Below are positions 48,527-59,582 of a stretch of DNA of 64,000 nucleotides, piece after piece. The position numbers were made by a program, and so were the translations under genes. This DNA comes from Rhodeus uyekii (taxonomy: Eukaryota; Chordata; Actinopteri; Cypriniformes; Acheilognathidae): the NCBI GenBank assembly GCA_037043235.1, contig JAWRVZ010000055.1, forward strand, positions 3,654,501-3,718,500. The letters are read 5' to 3'. How positions within the stretch are numbered: the first letter of the stretch is position 1; every line of letters begins with the position of its first letter. The notes below the pieces were generated by a model. It saw only the letters and a list, made by a program, of their open reading frames with translations, made no database searches and was not told where the DNA came from.

Positions 48527-48624
48527 GTGAGCTCCATTCATTTTTAATGCGCCGCATTTGATTTGAATGCGTAGAACATGTGATGACTCCTCCACTGATT
48601 GGTTTCATGACTGTTTGCATGCAG
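48527..48624 (+). other. nrxn1: 98-bp intron inside LNS5
   Basis: Smallest intron in the window and the only phase-2 one. A TGCATG hexamer (48616-48621) overlaps the acceptor TTTGCATGCAG. Confidence 0.95.
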
Positions 48625-48815
48625 ATATCTCCATTATGTGTCAGACCTGGGAAACGGAGCTCATCTCATCAAAGGGAATTCCAACACACCTCTGAATGAC
48701 AATCACTGGCATAATGTGATGATCTCAAGAGATACAAACAACCTTCACACAGTCAAAATAGACACCAAAATCACCACACAGACTACCATGGGAGCTAAGA
48801 ACCTGGATCTGAAAG
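48625..48815 (+). CDS. nrxn1: Neurexin-1 alpha exon: middle of LNS5
   Basis: 191 nt, phase 2 in, phase 1 out. Encodes YLHYVSDLGNGAHLIKGNSN through TMGAKNLDLK. SDLGNGAHLIKGNSNTPLND and NHWHNVMISRDTNNLHTVKI match neurexin-1 strands of LNS5. The acceptor is TTTGCATGCAG; the donor is AAAG|GTACTT. Confidence 0.97.
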
Positions 48816-49327
48816 GTACTTTTGATATTCTCTTCATGAGAATGATTTCTCTGCATGATTTCAACTGATCATTTACTAGATACAAGAATTGTATTATATT
48901 CTATTATATATTGGGTACACACTACCATTCAAAATCTATCATTCAAAAAACATTCTAATATGCTGATTTGATGCTCAGCATACATGTCTTTTTTATGTTG
49001 TGTTTATGTTAGGTCTTTTATGTTCTTGTACTGGAACATTAAAAAAAACAGAATTTTTTGATATATATAATTTGTAATGTTTTAAATGTCCTTACTTTCA
49101 TGTTTAATCAATTGAATGCATCCTTGCTGAATGAAAGTACGAATCTTTAAAGGTGTTCTTTACCTTAGTGCCAAGTTATATTCACATGTTGTTTATTGCA
49201 ATAAACAAATGGACCAGCAGGGGGAAGTGGTGTACCATTTCTATGGGTATTTACATAACATGCTCCCCTGATAGTTGAAATGAAAAGACATTGTCAGTCA
49301 GAGCATAATATTTTCATGTCTCTACAG
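48816..49327 (+). other. nrxn1: Intron inside LNS5
   Basis: 0.5-kb intron, about half of it (48.91-49.15 kb) a decayed cyprinid inverted-repeat element. A CTCF-like CCAGCAGGGGGAAG occurs at 49214. Confidence 0.85.
48908..49150. repeat. Cyprinid AT-rich inverted-repeat element, decayed copy
   Basis: GGTACACACTACCATTCAAA at one side, ATATGCTGATTTGATGCTCA inside, and CAATTGAATGCATCCTTGCT at the other side. Confidence 0.65.
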
Positions 49328-49501
49328 GTGATTTGTATGTGGGAGGTGTGGCCAAAGAGATGTATAAGGACTTGCCAAAGCTGGTGCATTCTAAAGAGGG
49401 CTTCCAGGGATGCTTGGCATCTGTGGACCTGAACGGTCGCTTGCCAGACCTGCTGTCAGACGCACTGTCCAACGCCGGCCAGGTGGAGAGAGGATGCGAA
49501 G
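49328..49501 (+). CDS. nrxn1: Neurexin-1 alpha exon: end of LNS5
   Basis: 174 nt, phase 1 to phase 1. Encodes GDLYVGGVAKEMYKDLPKLV through LPDLLSDALSNAGQVERGCE. GFQGCLAS and ERGCE hold the LNS5 disulfide cysteines. The mammalian FCNGQ cysteine is SNAGQ here; neurexin-3 also lacks it. The acceptor is TCTCTACAG; the donor is GAAG|GTGAGG. A second possible donor, ACG|GTATGA, lies 12 in-frame bases downstream. It is followed by the SS6 cassette. Confidence 0.97.
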
Positions 49502-50675
49502 GTGAGGAAAACGGTATGAATGGCACATACACAAGATCGGCTTAGTGCGGTCCTTTGCTTGATGACTACAATCTCCAAACCTTGTCTCATCTCATGCACT
49601 CCTGTTCATCCTCTCTGCTTCTTGTTCTCTCCACTATCTGTTTTTGATTTGTCTTCATGCTGGGCCAGTTTCAGTGGGTTCCAGGCTTTTGTGTTCTTTG
49701 TTGGAAACAGGAGTGTAGATTAGGGGTGAACGATACGGACATGTAGATGTTAAGAGATTTTGTGTTTTATCACTTGTGTTTAATCAGCTATTACAGATTA
49801 AGCCAGGCAAGCTTTATGAGAGAAAAGAGACTGGTTATGGTCAGTTTGTTAGTAGCATTTTAATTAGGGCTAGCAGAGTTAACAGTGATCCTTTTTTCAA
49901 AGCTCAGAAAGATACGGTACTAACATAACTGAATATCAAATTGAATATCAACTGTTTTCAACATTGATAATAATAATAAATTATACTTGAGCAACAAATC
50001 AACATATTAGCATTATATTCTGAAGTATCATGTGACACTTTAGACTGGAGCAATAATGGCTGCTGAAATTTCAGCTTTGACATCACAGAAATAAAATTAA
50101 AATATTCAAATTGAAAATAGTTAATTTACAAGTGTTTTTACGGCATTTTTTATCAAATACATAAAAGACTGCTTTGAAAACATGAATTAAAAGAGTGCAT
50201 CAAATCAAAGCCCAGTGTAAAACTACATACTCTATAATATAACAATAGGAAAATAAGCACATGTTTGTCTGGCTATCTAAATATTGGTTTACCATAGACT
50301 GCTATTATTATTTTTTTAATACCTCATAACTACAGACTAACTGTAACCCTATTGCTAAAAGAAAATCACTTTTAGTAAAAAAAATATTTTGTGATCTCAT
50401 TTAGGGAATGATCATGGTGGAAAAATGTCCTTCTGTTCAAACCAAACCTACGCTTACTGCCTTTTATCATGTCTGTTCCAGATTTTTTTGTCATCTCTAA
50501 TTCCACCTCTCTTTTTCCCTAAGTCTCTGTCTTCTTTCATCTACTTTCTTTACGTCCTCTCTCTGTTCCCTTACATTTTAACAACTTAATTTGTAATAGT
50601 CACAGACATTCCAGTGCCTCTACTAACATCTTATATATTTTGTTTTGTTTTTCTTTTTCGTTTGGCTGACAAAAG
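49502..50675 (+). other. nrxn1: Intron before SS6
   Basis: 1.2-kb intron containing a decayed cyprinid inverted-repeat copy at about 49.93-50.20 kb and a pyrimidine-rich stretch at 50.49-50.58 kb ahead of the microexon. Confidence 0.85.
49930..50200 (-). repeat. Cyprinid AT-rich inverted-repeat element, reverse copy
   Basis: ATCAACTGTTTTCAACATTG, GAAGTATCATGTGACACTTT and AATTTCAGCTTTGACATCAC are family blocks in reverse order. Confidence 0.6.
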
Positions 50676-50702
50676 TTGCATTGCTGAAAGCTGACTTGCA
50701 AG
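50676..50702 (+). CDS. nrxn1: Neurexin-1 SS6 microexon
   Basis: 27-nt cassette between LNS5 and EGF-C. With the carried-over G it encodes VALLKADLQ, and its final G joins the next exon to give Gly, so the included form reads GCE-VALLKADLQ-GPSTTC. The mammalian SS6 insert is VALMKADLQ. The acceptor is GGCTGACAAAAG with TTTTTCTTTTTCGTTT before it; the donor is CAAG|GTAGAT. Both flanking junctions are phase 1, so skipping preserves frame. Too short to appear as an open frame. Confidence 0.94.
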
Positions 50703-52071
50703 GTAGATAGCCATATGTGTGTCTTAACCGATGCCCCCTCCTCCCCTCCTCCAGTGTGACCGTCTGATGTCGTAGATCACGTTTGCCCAGCAGCCGGTCT
50801 AGTAACTCCATCACCGTAAATACAAGCACCGTCCGCACACCTTGTATTTACAGCCCCCCCGGTCTTAAAATGTCTCAGAGTGTCCTGTGTCATAGTTTCC
50901 CTCACTTACCCGTCACTTCTCTTTTCATTGGAGCGTACATCTGTTCTGTTGTTTACTGGAGGCATGCGTCCCCCCTTCCCTCTTCCGACAGTGCCTCCCC
51001 CACCCACTGCATGCAGTCTCAACTCCTTTCACACAGAAATGCGACGGAAATAGTCTGTAGCCTTTGCCCCTGATAAGGGCCTCAAAACTAGTTGGAATTT
51101 CCCAAGCGGTTAGGGAATCTCTCCCGTGAATTTGAAGCCAGATTACTCCGCTCGGATATATAACACTTGGTTTGAGGGAATCTCGTCAGGGGAACAAGCC
51201 AACCCTCTGTTTCTTTGCCTGAGACTTTAAATGAGCTTCGCTCAGACAGATCAGGTGAGACAGGAGGAGCGGTGCTCATCTGAATCGCATCGGCGGCTGT
51301 CGCAGCGTTTCTCTCTCTCCTCCTCCTTCTCCCTGCCAGACTCGCTTCACTTCCGAGTCAAGTGGCCAAGCTGCAAATGTGCGACTGATTGGCCAAATGG
51401 CTGAGTGATGGAGAGGAGGGAGCGTCTGAGGGCCAGGGGCCTGTTTTACATGCCGGCTGAAGTAATGAGAGAAATGAGAACAGAAGTGTTTCCGCAGGCT
51501 GTAATATGCCTGGCCCGTCGCCCCGTCGCTTCGCTTCTGTAGACCGAACACAAAATGAGCTGTTCCAGACGGCCTCCATTTATCTTACAGACCCGAGTCC
51601 TCGGGGAGTGCTGCTGCTTTAAACTCACCTCAGCAATACTAAGAGCAGATGTTATTATCACACAGGGGCCTGTATTATTACTGCAGCCAATACACTGCGC
51701 ATTACTGCCAATGCTGCTCTGTCACAGCCTCTGGTGCAATGCTTGGATTGCACTTTAAAATCAAGTCACTTGTCCACTTTTAATGTCTTCTTGAGTAATA
51801 AGACCTATTAAAGGCACACTCAGTGATTTCTTTCTTCACCTTTATTAAAAAAAGTTTTACACCAAGAAATCTCGCACAAAAACTCGCTCAAGACAAAGAC
51901 TATTCATGTCAGTCTAATACAAGCTGATTTATTTTCCATGGTGCAGGTTGTTGAGATCGATTTATCTTGTAACCTCCCTGTTGTTATATACTTTTACTTG
52001 GGGAATAAGTTAATCATGACTATTTGCAAATGACATTTACTACAGATATTTGCGTTCTGTGTACTAATAAA

Positions 52072-52400
52072 GTACTATTCAAAAGTTTGGGATCAGTAAT
52101 AATACAATACATTTTTTAAATTGAATTCATATTAAATTGATATTAAATATATATAGATATATTAAATTTTAGCAAGAATAGGTTAAATTGAATCAAGTGA
52201 CAGTAAAGTGTCTATTTCAAATAAATGCTGTACTTAACTTTCTATTCCTTTCTATTCCTCAAAGAATCCTGTATGAGAGTTATAGTTTCCTCCAAAATTT
52301 TATTTTTTACACTGAGAATTGAGCTTTGCCATCATAGAATAAATTGCCTTTTGAAATGTATTAAAACATAATTATTAATTGTAATATTACATTTTAAATT
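52072..52400. repeat. Cyprinid AT-rich inverted-repeat element, decayed copy
   Basis: Begins AAAGTACTATTCAAAAGTTT and contains TCAAGTGACAGTAAAG and TTCAAATAAATGCTGTACTT, family blocks. Confidence 0.6.
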
Positions 52401-52460
52401 GTAATATTTCAGTTTTTATTCATATAAATCTATATATGTTTATTCATATATATTGTATTT

Positions 52461-52595
52461 TCCTGTAGCACAAACAGTAGAGTGTCATGCATTGCCAAGG
52501 TCATGGGTTCGATTCTCAAAGAATGTCAATGTGTTCCTTGAATGCAATGTAAGTTGCTTTGAATAAAAGCGTGTGCCAAATGTAAATGTAGATAT
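52461..52595 (+). mobile_element. tRNA-derived SINE
   Basis: The head resembles a tRNA with an A-box-like GTAGCACAAACAGTAGAG and a clear B-box (GGTTCGATTC). The tail reads TTGAATGCAATGTAAGTTGC then TTGAATAAAAGCGTGTGCCA, the 3' part of a common fish SINE (CGCTTTGGATAAAAGCGTCTGCCAAATG type). About 135 bp. Confidence 0.8.
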
Positions 52596-53348
52596 TTCTA
52601 CTTCCCCATTAATATATAAAAAAATATAGTATGTCAAATGAGGAGATTGTCCAAATAGCGTTTATGAAACTGCCCAGTGTACATCTACTGGACACCTTAC
52701 TATTGTACCATTTTCATAAATGGCGGAAAACGGCGAGACAGCTAACATCATATGTAATTGTCAACATACCAGATTGTATTAATCTTAAACATATGCATAA
52801 TCTTAGAATGTACTTTTTCATGAAAGAGGTTAATCTAATGCTGTACATACTCAGACAGTATGTGATTTTGTTGCAATCTTATTAGCCGGTGCAACATAAA
52901 CAAAATATAAAAGAGTGTACCTTATAAGATCTTTTCTAAAGGAATTTACCATGCTTCATAAATCTAAGATAATCTAAGATAATCACATAAAGTAAGCTAA
53001 AATAAGCAAACTCATTAAGCTGTATGCAATCTCACAGAAATGGAAAAAATATATATTTTACAGAAGTAATATTTGAATGTACACACTTTTGTGCATTTTG
53101 AAGCTATTTATATTATATTTTCTTTACCCAATTCAGATCCTTAAAGAGTGTTAAAATAAGAGAGTTTTTTCCTCTCTTTTTTCATCTATTGGGGAGTGAG
53201 CAGATGGGACGGTTCTGTGTGGTTGTTTCTGCTGCAATATAAATCCTTTCTCTAGTCTAGATTTTATGTTCTAAGGGGCCTGTTAATTTATATACCCTTC
53301 TCTTTTTCTTTCTGTCTGTTTGTTTTTCTCTGTCATCTGTCTTTTCAG

Positions 53349-53468
53349 GCCCCAGCACTACCTGTCAAGAGGATTCCTGCTCCAATCAGGGCGTGTGTCT
53401 ACAGCAGTGGGAGGGCTTCAGTTGCGACTGCAGCATGACATCATTTGGAGGGCCGCTCTGCAATGACC
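53349..53468 (+). CDS. nrxn1: Neurexin-1 alpha exon: EGF-C
   Basis: 120 nt, phase 1 to phase 1. Encodes GPSTTCQEDSCSNQGVCLQQ and WEGFSCDCSMTSFGGPLCND. The six cysteines follow the EGF pattern C-QEDS-C-SNQGV-C-LQQWEGFS-C-D-C-SMTSFGGPL-C. The acceptor is CTTTTCAG; the donor is GACC|GTGAGT, leaving one C that is completed to Pro by the LNS6 exon outside the window. SFGGPLCND is neurexin-1 like (SFSGPLCND) rather than neurexin-3 (SYSGNQCND). This is the last alpha exon before the beta promoter. Confidence 0.97.
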
Positions 53469-56400
53469 GTGAGTCTGTCACCTCTCCTGCTTTTCAACTA
53501 CTGTAGAAAAACCAAATGCACTGATCCAGAACCACCCAAATTGGTTTGTCAGTGGATGCGAGCACTTGTGTATTTATGCTATTCTTTAAACGTCCAACAG
53601 TTTGATGGCCATTATATTTTTGGAAAATGATATTGAATATGTAAACTGAAAAATAAACACAGGACAATTTATATTTAAACCTCGTGCACTATTCATAATA
53701 CAAAAACTGAGATAAAAAGATATGAGATTCCACTAATGCATCAGATGTGACGTCACATGGAATTGAAATAGAATCGCAGTGACTCTTAGAAAATGTCTAC
53801 TTTCAGAACAGAATACTACACAGAATACACTAGAATGCTCCTGTGCCAGTATACAAAGTATACTACTGTGCAATTAGTATGTTTTTGCATTTTGAACAAT
53901 ACACATTTCCAATAAATAGTGTGCTACATTGTTGTCAAATAGCCTGTTTTATACCGAGAGTAAGTCCAGTTATTATCCCAGAAGTATAAAGGGTTATTTT
54001 GCATTTATAAAATATTTGTGTTGTATAAAGATGGTTATTTGTTTTACTTTTAAGATAAAATCATGGCTGATATTAACTGCAGCTCTCAAAGAAAAAATAA
54101 ATTTTTATACATGACTCAACTAAATATTTTTTATTCGAAGGCGATAACCTTTTCAAGATGCAATGGATGAGATTGTGACGAAAGACTATTGTTTAATTTA
54201 CTCTTTTTTTTATAATGTAGATATTTTACAGTGTATACTGTGTAGTATTCAGTAAATACGTTGGTATTCCTTTCTGAACTTCATATATTATATGCTTACT
54301 GCATGCATAATAGTGCAGTCTTCTGCTACACCACTAGAGGGGTTTAGTGGACAGTGCATAGCTAGGATTTTGTTACATATCGTAATATACTACAATGATA
54401 AAAAAAGCCTTAATAGACTGTTTTCATGGATATAAATTATAGCTAGAGGAAACAAGTGTTCTTGGATTTGTGTGTGGGCATTTATGAATGGGTTTCTAAT
54501 ATTGAGCTGTATCCCAAGAAGAGACTGAATTTGGTGTGAAAAGACCTAGTGATTGTTGCCTGTGAAAGTGCTGAGTGCCAGGAATCTGAAGCAGAGTGAA
54601 AGTCCTTGAGATGGTTTATGGAGAAGATCTATTACAGGCTCAAGCCATGCACAGCTAATCCATTCTGCGGGTTTGCCAAACTGATAAGAGCCCGCCTTTG
54701 TTCAGGAGGAAGAAACCACATAGACGGCTTGCATTACATCATCCGCATCCCCACACCTCACTGGAATCTTTTCAGCGTGTGTTTTTTAAATGAGAAAGGG
54801 AGAAGAAGATGGGATCACCTAATTAGAATTATAAAGAGAAACAATTTTTTTCTGTTTACATACAACCCCCCACATATGTACAGTGAAATTCAGATTGTTA
54901 AATTAAATAAATGGGAGGATTTTCACATCTCTGCACACTAATGTGCACTTATTTGTGCAAGTAACAGACAGTATATGTGCACACAATATTAATGTCTTTT
55001 CACGGTCATATGCCCATGTACACACACATACACAGACTCATTTAGATGTGTAGAAGCCCAACCCCAGTGATCATCAGGCCGTGAAGGCAGTGCAAAGAGA
55101 AAGAGGCTTTGTCTGAGCATAGTGGCTGAGAGTAAAGCCTGGGTTTGAAGCTCACAAGCTGTGGACATCCATGAACACATCATTCCACCTTAAGACCTGC
55201 ACTACACATACTAGTACAGACCCAGCTCTAATGAAAGCTCTCCCTCGCTCACACACACACACGCACACAAACACACACACACACACAGACACATACGTGT
55301 GCAAGTGGGGTGGGGGAGTGGGTACATGTTCCACAATTAACACTTGCTACATGCCAAATGCAACTGAAAATGGAGAGTTACTCACCAGTGACTTTTTATA
55401 AAATAATTAAAATATGATATATGGTGAGATTAAATATTTTTATAAGAAAATATTGAAGAAAAGTGTGCCAGGACAAAATTATGCTCTTAATTTTTTGGTT
55501 TAGTTCCACTGAGAGTTTAATAATATTAGTTGTTTATTAATAACGTTAATATCTTTTTGAAATATTATTTAATTATGAATAATTTCATAAGAATAATTTC
55601 ACAATTAGAATTATATAATTTCATAAGTATTTTTTAGGCTGCTAAATGTTCTTAATTTCTGTATTTATGCAAGGAAAACATTATTAATCTAATTTTCTTG
55701 GTGACAAATGTATGCAAATTCAAATTATTAATTATTCATACTCATTTTCTTTTTATAAAAGTACAGAAAATATTGTTTAATGGCCTGTAGGAAGTGTTAG
55801 GGCTGGTACATTTGAAAGGGAATTAAAAACAAAATAATGACAAATGTAGGAATATTTCTTTGTGAATATTATTATTTTTTATTTTAAAAATATTTTCATG
55901 GGCTGTAATATCAGGCTTATATATTTTCTACATTTCTTCATCACTGGCATTTGTGGCAAAGATTAATTTTGAAGACTGGGTTGGAGCATTTGTCCATTAG
56001 TCTCATCAAGCATGGACGTGGATTTTCAGATTTGTACGTCTAGTATTAGCATGAGCAGTTTGGTATGAGCTGTTATCAAAGAGCACTTTAGAAAACTGTA
56101 AGTAAAGAAATGGCAGAAAGAAGAAAGAAATGGTTCTTCACTGAAAGCAAAACTGATTTACTCGGTGTATATACTATTAATGACAAAGAGTGCAGATAAT
56201 AGATTGAAGAATTACATGATTAAAAAATGACCACAGCTATAGAGAAAAACGTGAAGAGATAACGTGATTCTGAAGTGAGAAATGTGATATTAAATCTGAT
56301 GAATCGCACTATTTATGATGGCAATGCACTCGCCTGTTCGCTAACCGAACAATATGTGTTTAAAGACGTGCTTCATTTTTAATTAGTTTTTTGCTTATCG

Positions 56401-56867
56401 AAGATCTTATTTCTTAATAAACAACATCCAATCGGTTACTGGAGCATCATGGGTGGGGGTTGATTCATTCTTCCTGTAGTCAATGGATAGATAGAGAGAG
56501 GGAAAAATGAGAGGAATATGATTGTGGGATTATTTATTTGTTCTCTTTTCATATTGTGAATCCTTCCTCCTTTCTTCATATAAAAAAGCAGGGCAGAACA
56601 ACAGAGCATAATAAAATTCAGCACAAAAGATGGAGCGAAACGAGGGGAAAGATGGAAAAACAGACCTTTCCACTTATGTCTCCCCTACTGTTTAAAATAC
56701 TTGAAACCTTTTTTCCCCCCACAGAATGGAAGCACCAGTATTAAAACATGCTCTACTTCCTTTGAATCTGCTTTTGAGGTCAGCTGAAAAAAGAAATGGA
56801 TTGGCTCAAACATGTGACTGCTGGAGAATGGCAAGGGTCCTCTGCTCAAAGCGACACCCAGCCTTCA

Positions 56868-56882
56868 CCATTAGGTGGCAGC
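56868..56882 (+). promoter_or_regulatory. CTCF-like motif upstream of beta-neurexin
   Basis: CCATTAGGTGGCAGC differs at one position from the CTCF core CCASYAGRKGGCRS. It lies about 2.5 kb upstream of the beta start codon. Confidence 0.4.
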
Positions 56883-58199
56883 CTTGTAAACAGAAAATAA
56901 ACACGTGCTCTTTTTTTGTCTTTTAATATCACAGGGAACAATTAGCTCACTATGAATGCAGCAGACTGGTTTCCAAATTGTTTCATAAACCTCTAGAGCT
57001 GTGATGTAATGTTTCATTATGTACAACACTGGGTATTGCTAAAGTCAGAGTGATAAAATTGTCTTCCAAATAGAGCAGATTCGGTTCCTGCTGGAGTCTG
57101 TCTTTGAGCCCCTAGCGAGGCGGCTCTGATCACCCAGCTTTGTCAACTTTAATTATACAGTGCTAACGATGCTCAAAGCTGAGAGAAGGGCGAAGCAACG
57201 AGCAATCTCCTTGTGCTAGAGGAGATGACACCAGTGTCACTTTTAGCGTCTTTCTTCACACTCCAACTGCAGTCTCTATGGAGCACACCTGCAGACTTCC
57301 TCCTATAACCCACACATGCCCAACAGGGGATGCACCTTATGGAGAGGGGAAAGCTGAAAAAGTCACCATAGATATTAATTTAGTGTTTTTTTCTTTTTCT
57401 TCGTTTGTGAGTAAAAACAAAAACTCGCTCTAACGAAACAGAGATTTATGGGGTTTGGCTGAAGACAATTTACACTTTCCAGTAGACTAGATTGGGTCTT
57501 CAAATAGACCACCGGTTCTAAACTAGTGGATTGTGATCGGTCGTGCACAGCAGGCTAATGCTAATGCTAATGATCGTCCAAACCTGTGTGATTTTGGAAT
57601 GTGTTTTTTATCCATACAATGAAAGTCAGTCAGGTTCAGCATTGTTTTGTGCTTCACTGACTTTAATTTGACAAAAAGAGATGAAATATCTTATCTTGCA
57701 TTCCACAGAAGAAATAATGTCATATAGGTTTGGAATTATGTTAGAGTGAAAAAAGGATGACAGAAATAGTATATGTTTGTGTTAACTGTACCTTTAAGAA
57801 AAAGTGACCAGTGTATTTTTGTTGTTGACATCAAAGTCTGTGTTTCCATCTAACCAGTATTTTGACAAGTATCTTATCACACATGCCACTTGGTACCAAC
57901 TAGACAAATTAGGCAGATAGCAACATGATCAGATTGCCTGACTTACCCTCATTTTTAATAACTGTGAATTATTTTGACCACTAAATTTGGGTTTTGAAGC
58001 AAAATCAGTTATGCTTGTTTAATTAAAAACAAAATGCCAAACTATAAAACTCTTAGAATTAAGTAAAAACAATATTACAACTGCATTGCGTTACTTGCTT
58101 GAAGCATTGAAGCTATTGTTGTATCTTGCAAGTAAGGAAAGACTGCTATCGAATCAAGACAGGCGCTGTCTGTGGTGCTGAAATGCATCCAATGACTGT

Positions 58200-59371
58200 C
58201 CTTCCAGCGAGAGAACTCATTCAGCTACACAATGGCCGAAGAGGGAGGAGTATATCAAGGTTTGACTAGTTTGTGAAGGGAGAGAGAGCCCACACTCTCT
58301 GAATTCTAGCTGGACTCTTTTCTTGCCATCCCTCTGTCAAGGAGAAACGAAGACAAGAAGAGAGAAAGAACGATTAGGAGGACGAGACACGAGACCCCCC
58401 CTTCCACAGCTGCACGCGCCTCCCTGATGATCGAGGGGGAAGGAGAGAGAAAAAGAGGGGGAGGAAAACTCCGCCGTTCTCTGTTTCCCCTTCTCCACAT
58501 TCAGAGGGTCTTTTCCTCTAAGCATGCTGCTTAGGAACTCTTCCCCTACAGAGGCACTGTGAGAAGTAAGAGAAGAGGAAGGACTTTCTTCGTTCTGACA
58601 TTTTCAGAAACTCTGACCACCCTTTTCACATGAGGACCACTTGACCACTCTTGCCCTTTCTTGGTTCTCGCTTCCTGTTCTCCTTTGGTGTGTGCTAATG
58701 TTTCCTCAGAGGCAGTGCGGTCTCAGCCAGCCAGCAGCAGCAGCAGCAGCAGCTCTTGTGGTGTGTGTGAGAGAGTGTGTTTGTCGTTTGGGGAGGGGGA
58801 GAGGCACTCTGTATTGAGTTAAATGCTGCAGCGGCGATCTCGTCTTGTGTGTGCCATCGCTTCTGGTAGTCTTCCTGCTCCTCTCCTATTCTCTCCACGG
58901 GGATAACGAGGGATGCAGCCTTGTCTTCATGGGATACAGCTGGGATTCAGACGATAGAGTGCACTGGAAAAGTCCTGGACTGCTAGGAGGTCTATAACAA
59001 AGGCTGATCGCTCTGTTCTCCCTCTTTTCCAACACACCACTACACCTACCTTACTGGAGTACTGGATCGGATTCTGTGGTTTCTTTTCTTTTTCTCCCGC
59101 AGGATTTTGTGTTTTTGAACATAATGAAGAGAGGAATTTAATTCAGGATCATTATCTGAAGTTTGCCTCTTCAGCGCTGATCTTTTTTGAATCCATACCT
59201 CGGAGAACTCTGTGGAAGTTCCCTCTCCATGTGGATCCAGCACATGCTGTTGTTCTGCCTCTCCATCAGTGATTGTGCTGTTGCATGGTCAGGATCCAAG
59301 GCTTGAGCGGGACATGGGTTGCCAGGCGGTTTGAGGACACCCCCTCTTTAAAGTCCCTGCACTCCAGTAGC
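58200..59371 (+). promoter_or_regulatory. nrxn1: Probable beta-neurexin promoter and long 5' UTR
   Basis: No exon-like coding sequence, but base composition changes from AT-rich intron to GC/purine-rich, with a (CAG) repeat (58732-58753). Beta-neurexins are transcribed from an internal promoter in this intron. Many upstream ATGs with short frames precede the beta ATG, suggesting a regulated leader. The transcription start is not determinable from sequence alone; GAGTATATCAAGG near 58248 is a possible weak TATA-like element. Confidence 0.55.
58732..58753 (+). repeat. (CAG)n trinucleotide run in beta 5' leader
   Basis: About seven consecutive CAG units, preceded by CAGCCAG. Non-coding in the beta frame. 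Confidence 0.9.
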
Positions 59372-59582
59372 ATGCTGCGTCTGTGGCCCGGCGGGGCTCC
59401 TTGTGGTCTTGTTTCCATCCTGCTCCGCATCAACCTGCGCCTGGCTCTCTGGCTGCCACCGCTGACTTTGGGGTCAGCTCTGGCTCTGGCAGAGGGGCCT
59501 GGGGAGCTGTACGTCCCTCAACATATGCCTCATCACCTCGTGCCTGCCGCCAGATCCCACGCCCCCCTGCGGGCAGGACATG
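59372..59582 (+). CDS. nrxn1: Beta-neurexin-1 first exon (signal peptide and beta-specific N-terminus)
   Basis: 70 codons plus one base. MLRLWPGGAP, then a hydrophobic stretch (LVSILLRINLRLALWLPPLT to SALALAEG, about residues 13-42) acting as signal peptide, then a His/Pro-rich beta-specific segment ending SHAPLRAGH. The donor is CATG|GTGCGT; the carried G completes Ala with the LNS6 exon, giving RAGHA-GTTYIF, as in mammalian beta-neurexin-1 (LRGGHA-GTTYIF). I chose the ATG at 59372 because MLR and RLALW align with the mammalian start and an A is at -3. An in-frame ATG at 59285 would add 29 non-hydrophobic residues and has a poor context. Confidence 0.9.

Larger units (their letters stand above)
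50703..53348 (+). other. nrxn1: Intron between SS6 and EGF-C
   Basis: 2.6-kb intron. 50.7-51.7 kb is GC-richer than average and carries overlapping open frames on both strands without recognisable similarity; it may be a conserved non-coding block. A cyprinid inverted-repeat copy lies at 52.07-52.40 kb and a tRNA-derived SINE at 52.46 kb. Confidence 0.8.
53469..59371 (+). other. nrxn1: Alpha intron containing the beta-neurexin promoter region
   Basis: From the EGF-C donor to the beta ATG. 53.5-56.8 kb is AT-rich with a CA microsatellite at 55.25 kb and no recognisable gene. A CTCF-like motif is at 56868. Composition shifts to GC- and purine-rich from about 58.2 kb, where the beta 5' UTR probably begins. 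Confidence 0.75.

Noticed and set aside
52461..52530. tRNA-like sequence with a clear B-box
   Set aside because: Followed by a fish SINE tail and does not fold into a complete acceptor stem; it is the head of a SINE.
59285..59371. Upstream in-frame ATG extending the beta-neurexin N-terminus
   Set aside because: Poor initiation context and a charged, non-hydrophobic extension ahead of the signal peptide; the ATG at 59372 aligns with the mammalian start region.
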